The notes beneath the pieces were generated by a model that was not told the origin of the DNA, did no database searches, and saw only the letters and a list, made by a program, of their open reading frames with translations. Of a stretch of DNA of 64,000 bases, positions 44,630 to 53,692 are shown piece after piece (position 1 is the stretch's first letter; each line of letters begins with the position of its first letter). The DNA is from Ceratorhiza oryzae-sativae (lineage: Eukaryota; Basidiomycota; Agaricomycetes; Cantharellales; Ceratobasidiaceae), in the NCBI GenBank assembly GCA_030998015.1, contig JARWMV010000079.1, positions 1-64,000 of the forward strand, written 5' to 3'. Position numbers and translations under genes: made by a program.

Positions 44630-46960
44630 ATGCCCTATTCAGCGCCCAAGACCAAACCCAGCAAGGGCAAGCAGCGCGCCCGCCGCGACTCCGATTCCGA
44701 CTCGGATGGCAACCACCACATCGACGCAGACATCGCTGCGACACTCAACAAAAGTCGCAAGAAGAAGAAGAAGGCCCCCCCTCCTGCGCCACAACAAGAT
44801 GGCACCTTAACTGAGTCCGAGTCTGAGTCGTCAGACGATGAGACCGCTCGTCTTCGTGGTATGTTCCTCGTTGGCACTCTCTTTTGCTGCAGCTAAATCA
44901 AACTCTGGTAGCTGAAAACGCTCGACTTCGTGCTGAGCGCAACAAGCTCATGAATGAGGCGCATTCTGAACCTACCCCCGCCCCTCGTACATCCAATTCT
45001 GGCTCTACAACAACCAACGTCGAGCGCATTGCGCAGCCTGATCGGAAAGAGAAGATCAAGGCGGACAAGTGGCGCGTGTGGTTGGGCTGGACTGGGAGCA
45101 AGGGGCGCTGGCTCCAGTGTCGCGTATGTCCTGTTTTCTTATTGACCACACGCTATACTAATCGTCTTTGTAGTCATATACACGCTGGGCTGTCGACCGA
45201 GCTCCCCTGGACCTACTGAAACCTTGGAAGCAGCAGGATCCCAGCGATGTCAGCGCCGCCGTGGCTCTTGTGAGTTTTCTATGGTTCTTCTGTGTCTATT
45301 ACTAATTTATAGCTAATTTTGCCGCCAGCTAACAAAACGTGTCCCGGAGCTCAGTCGTTTCGAGAAGAACTGGGGCGCGCTACAGTTGATCCAAGAGACC
45401 TTCAATCACATGCGCGAAACCTTCGTCATGAACGAGCTCTCAAGCTCTGATGAGGACGACGACGACGAGCGGAGGGAGAAGAAGAGGAAAAAGAAGGAGA
45501 AGAAGGAGAAGAGAGAGAAGAGGGCAAGGGAGAAGGAGGAGGAAATGGTTCGAGCGAAAGCAAAAAAGTCGAGCCATGAGGATGAAGATGGCAGCGACGA
45601 AGGCAATGCTGGGGTTGGCGCTGGGGCTGGCAGTATCGCTGGTGCCAGCACCCGTGATGCGGATGGAGGTGCCAACGGTCGTGGCGACGACAACGGAGCT
45701 GAAGAAACGGCTCAAGGTATGTATTCTCACCGCTTCGTCCTTGCGATTGATCTGACAGTTCTTCAACAGCTATGAAAAGGCTTCATAGCGCGGGCGAGCA
45801 CAGTGCGAGTGGCAACGACGATGGTGCCAGCGCTGGAAGTGCGGACAATGGTGCCAATGGTCGTGGAGACGGCCAGAAAGGACTCAAAGAAACGGCCCCT
45901 CACGGTATGTTTCGCCAAATCTTTGTTGTTGCGATCTTTCTGACAATTCCTTCCACAGTCACAAAAAATCGCCATGTCATGGGCGAACCAGGCATGGCAG
46001 ATAGTTCATGTTATATTCACATTGCTCACCACCACTACAGAGTCGTCTTTGTCTAAGTCGTCGCAGGCTAGGCACAGCTCCCCAGCCGCACACGGTGCTG
46101 ATGGTTCTCGCCACCCCGCAACGTCTCGGCGAGTCGAGGGCGCCTCGCCAGCGCCTCGCCGCTCTCCGGTCGCGTCCCCGAGGCCATCAACCAACGGCAC
46201 GCCTGGCCGCGAAGCGTCTCGTGACCCGCCACCTCCTCCCCCTTCGTTGTCCGGCTCGCACGGCGACACTACTGCGGGCGATACACCTGCTCCCAGCGAC
46301 CCTTCTCTGCCCGAGGGCGCTGCCCGCTCAAGTACTGCTGCCGCCGCTCTTGCTGTCATCAACGGAGGTGTCCCCGTCCCCGATAAATCCAGGGAACGCT
46401 GGTTGAAAAAACAAAGTGCCGCCCAAGGAGCACAGGACAACTCCTCGCCGCCAACACCCTCTTCAAAAGCGGCCGTCGCAACGACTGGGAAGAGGAAACG
46501 CGCCAGCGAGGAGGACGGAAACAAGGAATCCCCGTTGAAGCCGAAATCTCCTCGACTACCAGCCAGGGAGCAACTCCCGCGCCGTTCGAAGACCAAACCG
46601 ACCCAGGCCAAGGAGCTCGCGTCAGCAGCGGCCCCAAAGAGTAGGAAGCGCAAGCAGGAAGGAGGTGAGGGAGCGGGCGGTCCCAAGAAGCGTGGAAGGC
46701 GGGGTGAGTCGACCGCAGTCAACCACGACCCTCACAAGGCCAGGACTAACGGTAAACGGGGAGCCCAGGAAATGAAGCCCAGAAGGAGTGAGGGCAAGGA
46801 CGAGGACGAGGACGAAGGGTGGACAGCGCAACGTCTCTCCGACTCATCCGAGGAAGAGGTGCCGGTGCTGTCGGGGTCCTCTTCGTCGTCGATGGACGAG
46901 GATTCGGAATCGAATTCGTCAATCGAAGATGAGGACGAGGATATAGATGAGGACATGTGA
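44630..46960 (+). CDS. Element B accessory protein (charged, low complexity, multi-exon)
   Basis: The start is MPYSAPKTKPSKGKQRARRD. Short introns can be placed near 44858-44911, 45124-45172, 45270-45328, 45717-45770 and 45905-45959, with GTATGT-type donors and CAG/TAG acceptors. The protein has an acidic N-terminal part (DSDSDSDG), a coiled-coil-like LAENARLRAERNKL, and a conserved-looking middle (DKWRVWLGWTGSKGRWLQCR, PWKQQDPSDVSAAVALLTKR, SRFEKNWGALQLIQETF). Then come a Lys/Glu-rich stretch (~45470-45550), a Pro/Ser-rich part and an acidic end (EDEDEDIDEDM). Position and orientation match the second gene of CACTA elements, so it may bind the subterminal words. I recognise no domain family. 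Confidence 0.6.
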
Positions 46961-47462
46961 TCGCACATGCACAGTCAAGTTCTGGCATATTTCTTTCCCT
47001 GTCACTATATCTAGTAATTTTGATCGAAACGTGTATGTAAAAGCCTGTTAAATGTCAATATTTCGTCATGTATTCTGCCCGAAATAATATGTACGCTCGG
47101 TCCGCACATTCAGGTAAATTTTAGGGTTGAAAAATCTAGTTACAAACAGTATGAACGCCAACAATTTTCCAGTTCATAACGACGCTACAGTCTGTCAGAA
47201 AACGGCTGTTGAATCCGTAAGAAACCTAACAAATTACAGCCATATAGAGTGCATTAAACATCCATAAAAACCTAGACAAAACTCCTCCCGAGGCGTCAAA
47301 ACGCGACTGAGCAGAACGTCCAGAAAGCGGCCCTTCTTAAGTACCGTAAAATTGTGGACGTTTGAATAGATGCTTTTCGTCCATAATTTCAGTTCGGACG
47401 GACAGAATCCATGGACGATATAAGCATAAATTACGTCCATTAATTCTGGACGTTTTAGTCGC
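46961..47462. repeat. Element B right subterminal region and right end
   Basis: This AT-rich 3' flank of the accessory gene is followed from about 47310 by repeated ACGTCC/GGACG words and the terminal CGTCCATTAATTCTGGACGTT (47434-47454), the inverse of 38150-38170 at 19 of 21 bases. Confidence 0.6.
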
Positions 47463-48088
47463 TAAGAGGGACACCCTTGTTCGTCATGGCAGATTTCGCA
47501 TGACAAGTATGGGGGACCGAGTTCGTGCGGCCCGTCTGATTCAGGCCTCCCCAAAGTCTCGCGATAACTCATTCATACGGGTGCGTATTTTGCATGCACC
47601 TATCCTTCTTGCGTTTGCAGCACTAATACACAAATCTGGCTAGTACGAGCTGTTGCCAGATGAAAACTATCGCTTCAACCACCTCGAGGACCAGGCACAT
47701 CGCGTGCTCCACTACGGCCGAGTCAAAGATATATTCTACGTCGAATACAAGCAAAACCGCCCGTGAGTCTATATTTTTTGAAACTTTTGTAGTACGCTAA
47801 CATCAAGATAGGGTGGAAGTTCGGAAACCTTATCTACTGGCTCTCGTTGAAGAGTGCAGCGACACACGCGGTCTCGATGCGACACTTCCCGAAAACCCCC
47901 TCGTTACGTATAACCGACTTGAGACTGCCCATATCATCAATCTTGGAACGGTACATGCTGCCGTCGGAAGGATAAAGGTCGGCGGTCGAAATACATGGGC
48001 GATTCTGGACCGGAGTCGAGGTGCGCGCACCCAGTTCAACAACGACGACGGCATCCCCGATCCCGCATTAAACCCCGAGCTGTACTGA
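47463..48088 (+). pseudogene. Element A Tnp2-type transposase, 3' part
   Basis: The frame resumes around VRHGRFRMTSMGDRVRAARL (equivalent to ERWGKLRIGDGGIVLGARAR in K3). It splices at 47581-47643 and 47763-47811 and ends NPELY-stop at 48088. It contains the conserved C-terminal motif YELLPDENYRFNHLE and the region around VTYNRLETAHIINLGTVHA. No stop is seen in this part. Joined to 34889-38141 it would form the complete transposase, but element B splits it. Confidence 0.75.
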
Positions 48089-48593
48089 AACAGCAGCACT
48101 CGCTCCTTTGCTCTCGCATGTCACGATTCGTACTTTTATTTCTTGTATTTGGAGTTCACTTTCGCCGTCTACGCACTGTCCCCCTATTCTTTCGCCCATA
48201 TGACACATGACTGCGCTGTATCAAACGTTGAGCTATTTTGCTCTTCCCCTTTTCTTTATATTTTCCGTGTGTTGTTTAGCTCTCCCACACGTGTAGTTCT
48301 CGCTCTAAAGTTATTGCTATATATCATCTTTCGTTCGACCTCTCTATATGCTTTGGACTCCTTAGAGGACCTGGCCGCCCTCGAGTCCAGACCGCCGGAG
48401 CCGAGGGACTTAAAGCCGTCCACGGCGTCCCTGGTCGTCCAATTTGCTTTCGCGAGACCACGGCTCGGCCTGTCAAAAATGGATCCCTATGGACTGATTT
48501 TTTGACGGGATCTCCCCGGCGTCCCTTAGGGACGCCAAGGGAGGACGTCGTAGTCCAGGGGACTTTGATGAGATCCACGCACTTCCTACAGTG
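48089..48593. repeat. Element A right subterminal region and right terminus
   Basis: The 3' flank of Tnp2 becomes rich in GTCC/GGAC words after 48340 (GGACTCC, GAGGACC, GAGTCC, CGTCC, GGGACG, GGACGTCG). It ends with CACTTCCTACAGTG (48580-48593), the exact inverse of the K1 left terminus at 14867-14880. CACTG...CAGTG tips fit the CACTA superfamily. Confidence 0.7.
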
Positions 48594-49400
48594 CTACTTG
48601 TGGGGCTGGCGGCTTGCGCAAGTCGCAACGCAAAACCCCCGACTCGAGCGGCGACATAGACGGGAACCAGCCAACTCGCCGCACAACTCGACAGTGGGTC
48701 ACACAGAGTTCATCGATAAGTGGGCAAGCTATCGGGAGTTCGATAACTAATGTATCAATACAACTCACAGGCTGCTACTAAGGCTCAGTCCATTCGCGCC
48801 TCACGGAAGAAGGCCGGTAACTGGTACTTTCGAATAACACAATCTCTTGATCTAACCGATGTGCGATATGGGAACATCGTAACCTCCACCCCCCAATGGA
48901 TTTTTTCCTTTTCTCTTTCATGACCTACACGATACTCTATTTGCTCTATTATCTCTGCCTTTCGTTATGTTCAGTGATGTCTCCAGGTCCCTACAGTTAT
49001 GTGTACGCGACCTCCCACGATATACGAACATTCCATAGCTCAGAAATACGATACATTATTCTACATGTCATTGCGTGAACAGTAAATTATGGCCCAAGGA
49101 CCGGTTCCTTGGCACGGAAAATATGATACGGGAGGACCCATGCACAGTCCCCTGGGGCCGTTTTTTACTTCCCCAGGAGCATCGTCCACGGCACCTGTCT
49201 GAGGTGTCCGGGACTACAAAAAAGGTCCCGAGAACAGTTTGGCACGTTTCAGACATTTCGAGCCGCCAAAAGGCAGCTCCGAAGGCCGAATTCAGACTTT
49301 TTGGCTGTTTATGGAGGCTCGGACCTTAAACTGGTGTTTTGGATCGAGCGCGAGAAGGCCCCAGGGGCATTCTTTATGGACCGGATTGTCCGGTTCCTGG
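48594..49400. other. Segment between CACTA end and element H
   Basis: The first 300 bases are CpG-rich and may be host DNA. A plus-strand reading near 48695-48890 (GHTEFIDKWASYREFD, then ATKAQSIRASRKKAGNWYF) could be two pieces of an exon-containing gene, but I do not recognise it. From about 49085 the DNA is rich in GGTCC/GGACC words (GGACCGG, GGACCC, GGTCCC, GGACCTT) like a transposon subterminal region. It probably belongs with 58379-58435, the sequence on the other side of element H. No complete gene is seen. Confidence 0.4.
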
Positions 49401-49618
49401 TAGACTCCTTCCCAGCCGACGAGCACGTGACGTCAGGGAAAATACAGGGTTCTTTTCACTCATGACTTCGTGCTCGGACGACTGGCCCCAATTGTATGTT
49501 TATTTGTGTTTACCCAGGGCCTCACCCTGTGCTGACACAGAGCTACGCTGTTCGTGCGTCACTCTGAGGTCACTCTGGAACACTCCACGTGACTTTCGCA
49601 GTCATCTCTTGGTCACTC
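49401..49618. repeat. Left 218-bp terminal inverted repeat of element H
   Basis: It pairs with 58152-58369. A frame running through both copies gives the same peptide over about 78 residues, so identity is at or near 100%. The match stops at GGTCACTC (left continues CCTCATC, right continues TTACCCTC in the inverse sense). The helicase start codon lies 45 bp further inside, so the repeat probably carries its promoter. Confidence 0.9.
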
Positions 49619-49662
49619 CCTCATCTATGTACCTCGCATTTTTATAACCTTTAATTTATACA

Positions 49663-52424
49663 ATGCCCATACCTTGGCCCAAGCAGCACATTGGCTTGGA
49701 TGATATCAGGTCGTGTGCTGAGCTATTTTTCAATGTCTCTCCTTGTCTCTTCCAAGCTCAAACATGCCAGCTGCAGCTTGAGCAAAAACATACTATCTTG
49801 GTTTCTCCGACTGGATCTGGGAAATCGCTCACCTTCCTGCTACCGTTCTTGTGGCAATCTGAAGGGATTTGTCTTCTCATTTGTCCCTTACAGTTGCTGG
49901 GCAATCAGCATTCTATTCACCCCGTACTTGAGGTTATTGGTATTCAAGCCATCAACCTAACATCCAAGACAGCTACAGACCAAACATTCAAGGTGTGTGC
50001 AATTTTAAAGCTCAATAGGGACTATTGTACTTACTGTTTCCAGGATATCGCTAGTGGGAAGTACCAACTTGTGGTTACATCCCCAGAGTATGTCGAAGAA
50101 GACACACGTTTTGAGACCTATCTATGGAGATCAACACAGTTTTGTGAGCGAGTTACACGTGTGATTTTTGACGAAGCACACTGTGTTTTGGACTGGGGTG
50201 GATTTCGGCCATCTTACAAGAAACTATCCTTCCTGCCCAATCAAATCCGACATGCAACTTTTCTAGGCTTATCGGCAACCCTTACACCGAAGATGGTCGA
50301 CCAATTGAAGTCATCATTGGGCTTGGGCGACAAAGTAGAAGTTCTTCGATCCTCGAATGATCGACCGAACATTATTCCGGTGGTTCACGAAATGCAACAC
50401 TCGGCACAATCGTTCTTCGACACTGCATTCCTTATTCCGCTTGGTCTAACTACAGACTCTCCACCTCCTCAAAAATTCTTGCTATTTATGAACTCCCGTG
50501 TGCAGTGTGTTGCTGCAGGGAAATTTCTTCGTGGCCGGCTCCCGTGTGAGCTCCGTAATCTTGTGGTCTGGGTACATTCGGATATGTCCCGTGAATTCTG
50601 TATTCGGGCACTTGAAGATCTGCGAGCTGGGCGTATTTTTGGCATTGTATGCACTGACGTTGTCGGAATGGTACGTGTCTCTTAACCATCTTCGCCAATG
50701 TGAGCTCATATAACTCGCTAGGGGATCGATATATCGGATATCGAGTTGATTGTACAGTTTCAGCTACCTACCAAATTCTGTACGCTTTTCCAGCGGTTTG
50801 GCAGATGTGTGCGAAACCCTGCGTTGGTCGGGTTTGCGATTCTCATTGTTGAATTGAAATACTTTGACCATACCAAGAAACGGCTACAAGAGCAGGCAGA
50901 AAAGCGTCAGGCAGCGAAGAAACGAAAGGCCAACAAAAGCGTCGACGCGAATCAAGGTAATGGTGTCTTAGACATCAAACCTGAGTTGGCAACGGTTTCA
51001 TCGTCATCTCAGGCAAACCCAGGCAGTGCGGAGCCTCCTAAGAAACGACATAGGCGTACCCGAAGTGTCGAAGACGTTATGGATACATTCATCAATGCTC
51101 ATGAACGGCGCACATCAACACCTCGATCCGGATGCCGTCGCGTGGCCGGCAATCAGTTTTTTGCCAACCCTGCGATTCCTGAAGGTAATGTTCGCAAAAA
51201 TACACAAGCAAATACATATACTAATACATATCTTCATACGACAGAGGGAAGCAAGGGGTTCTGCTGTACACGTTGCTGTCGACCCCCTCCTCCTGCGTCC
51301 GAGTGCTGCGACGTCTGCAATCCCGAGATTGCCAAATCACTCATGACCGTCACCGATACTCCTCCTACTTCCAAACGTGCTCCACCTCAAGTCCAGCTCC
51401 GAAATGAAGACCCTACTCAATGGTCCACGACTGATCAAGGCCTTCGCGAGGCACTGGAGATCTGGCGCAAGGAGGAGGCGGCAGCGCGCTGGGGACCGAA
51501 CCATATGATTGGAGGGCGAGGTATCCTCGGTAATGAGCAAGTTGAGAGGATTGTGCCTCTGGCTCGCCGTGGCCTGATTCGTACGGCCGAAGACCTCAAG
51601 CGCCACGTTCCAAAGTGGCACTACCACGACCACTACGGCCATCAGATAATCAAGATCGTTCTCAATGCTTATCCCCCTCCCACGAACACACCAACAGCTC
51701 AGCAACCCCCTGTTGTCTCTGGGGGAACAGAAGCGCAGCGCTCTCAAGCCCCCCCTTCCAAGAAACCTCAGGCTCAGGTTCACTGTAGTGCTTGTGGTGA
51801 GGCTGGCCATAACTGTAAGTTTTTTGTGTCGGTCTGATACACTGAGACAGCGGCTGAATCGAATCAATAGCGAGGAATGTTTTCAGATGTAACAAGAAGC
51901 AGAAGGAGCGACAGGACATGATCAAGGCGTCAGAAGCCACACCTGCTCGGCCAGACGACCCCCCCACACTGAAGCATAGCCCATCGCCATCCACTTCGGC
52001 ACTTCCACCGACTAACACCCACCCAGCCCCCATTGCAGCTAACCATTACCCCACTCCATTTTACCCAATCACTCATTACCCACATGCGTATCATCCTGGA
52101 TATCCATCTCATACCACACTTCCTAACCCCATATATTATCCAAATATTAGTACATTGCATTCTTTCCTGACTTCGTTCTCTCCTTATTCATCTACGGCAA
52201 GGTCTACTGCGCGTAATACGTATCCTAATTCGTTTTCACCAACCAGCAGTATTCCATCGACCTCCATTTCAGGCTCAATCGCATCATCAGCAGCGGCTAT
52301 CCACGACTCTCCAGGCGATTCGACGCCAAGCTGGACGCCAACAGCGATAGCGTTCACCGGAGCACGCGATAGTACTCGCCCGGGACAATGTGAGTTCATT
52401 TTCTCAGCTCGAAGATGTTCTTGA
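49663..52424 (+). CDS. RecQ-type DEAH helicase with zinc knuckle (element H)
   Basis: The start is MPIPWPKQHIGLDDIRS. Motif I is SPTGSGKSLTF (residues ~48-58), motif II FDEAHCVLDWGGFRP (DEAH, ~152), motif III LSATLTP, a domain-2 segment (HSDMSREFCIRALEDLRAG ... VCTDVVGMGIDISDIELIVQ), and motif VI QRFGRCVRN, a variant of QRxGRxGR. A Cys cluster (CCTRCCRPPPPASECCDVC) may replace the RecQ zinc domain. A CCHC knuckle (CSACGEAGHN-SRNVFRC) is created by splicing 51815-51870. Other introns are 49993-50043, 50671-50721 and possibly 51185-51244. The Pro/Ser/Tyr-rich tail ends at 52424 and overlaps the convergent gene. It is expected to unwind DNA with ATP. In H it may serve transposition. No stop codons are seen. 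Confidence 0.85.
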
Positions 52425-53692
52425 AGTCGAGCTAATGTTTCTTTCATCACAGGGGGTGGATGGTAGACGGTGCGCTCAGTCAAACCGTAGCTGCGCTCAA
52501 TGAGACCATGTATATTTTGATAATCCATAATCAACGGCGATTCCTTGATGAGTCTTTGGACCGTGCGATTTGAACTGGAGCCAGAGTACAGACATTTACT
52601 CATGAAGTTGTTCCGTTCGACTAGCCAGTCAACGCCCCGGAACCCATCCGCTTTGCCCGTAGGATTGACCAACCAATTCTCTTGAACGATTTTAGCGAGT
52701 TCTGGCAGCCAACCTCCATCCAATTGGATCAGGAATTCAGTTATGTGTCGTGCGTATTTATGATTTTTAGTATGTCTCCATAAATATACCCACAACGGTA
52801 GCAGGTCACACATGCACTGGATGTCGCCATACTTTGAGGCTCGCGTGATCGAGACGTAGAGCAGCGCGTCTCGATTGAATAATCGCATTTGGTCCTTGAT
52901 CATATCGCCCTCGGTTGTCCCAGGTTGGGCTGGAGAATACATTGTATCGGCGACATACAACTCAACAAGCTCAGCCGACAAACATTCGATATCCACCCAG
53001 TCTGGTTTCCAATTTTTCAGATCAACACCATATTTCTCCTTGACAAGCAACCTCCAACAATCAACAATAGAGGCGTGTAGGACATGCTGGATCACATTGT
53101 GCGTTCGACAAAACCCCGGGTTACTACTAAGCTTTCCTTCTTCGCGGGGTCGCAGGATTGAACAGCATCGAAATATCGAGTGCGGGCTAGGAGTATGGCC
53201 CAAGCGAGGCTTGTCCGGTTCAATATACAGTCGCCAAAGTGAGTTAGCCATGGCCATTCGAGTATGAAACCAGCCAATTATAAAGACAATAAACTGAAGT
53301 CGATTCCGTGCAGTAGCTTCAATCGATCGGCTCTCAAGAAGACTCAATATATGCTTGTAGGTTCCCATATCGCCATGCATTATAAGTATAATCTTCTCCA
53401 AGTCCTCGTCGGTTATATTTGTCTGATTCAGAATATGTTCTATTGCTGTGGCATTCCCGTGATTGGTCGAGACATTTATTTCTGCCGCACGAAGAGGTAT
53501 TTGTTCCGTTTTGATTGGCTCTATTGACCCTCGACTGACTGGCGACCCAAGCTCATCTGCACGAAATTTCTCTTTTAGTGCGGGCGCGATTGTATCAGTG
53601 TCCTCGCTGAGTAGCATTTGTCTGACGTGCCATGCATACAACGACTTGACGCTTCGTTCGTCCTCCTGAGCAAATGATCCTTTCGCTACTAG
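52184..53692 (-). pseudogene. DUF6589-like protein, C-terminal part (element H)
   Basis: The conserved blocks recall the DUF6589 family of fungi and some invertebrates: LIMHGDMGTYKHILSLLESR, FIVFIIGWFHTRMAMANSLW, ILRPREEGKLSSNPGF, a ...HKYARHITEFLIQL block, and ENWLVNPTGKADGFRGVDWL followed by VERNNFMSK. The true sequence enters from the hAT target duplication at 53685-53692 (reading LVAKGSF). The frame upstream of that to 53818 belongs to the hAT end. It ends LRAVDLAVDE-stop at 52184, overlapping the helicase 3' end by about 240 bp. No stop codon interrupts it. Function is unknown; it is a candidate transposase of element H. Family assignment is from memory of motifs. Confidence 0.7.

Larger units (their letters stand above)
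38142..47462. mobile_element. B: 9.3-kb CACTA-like element nested in element A transposase
   Basis: The left end GCGAGTACAACGTCC (38142) and the complement of the right end, GCGACTAAAACGTCC (47462), match at 13 of 15. The next 14 bases also pair (AGAAAAAATGGACG against AGAATTAATGGACG). Both flanks are rich in GTCCAT/ATGGAC words. It contains its own Tnp2 transposase (minus), a divergent accessory gene (plus) and a small zinc-finger gene near the left end. The host transposase reading continues on the far side. A 2-bp GC duplication is possible but not significant. Exact borders are uncertain by a few bases. Confidence 0.7.
31893..48593. mobile_element. A: CACTA-like (Tnp2) element carrying nested insertions
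   Basis: The layout repeats K1: a minus-strand accessory gene (31893-32932), a casein-kinase-1-like relic (33622-33960), then plus-strand Tnp2 (34889-48088, interrupted) and a right terminus CACTTCCTACAGTG at 48580-48593 preceded by ACGTCC/GGACGT-rich DNA. The left terminus is lost to a G1 LTR. Insertions are a MITE (34936-35163) and the 9.3-kb element B (38142-47462). The part left of about 34.2 kb is CpG-poor and the part right of it CpG-rich. Confidence 0.75.
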
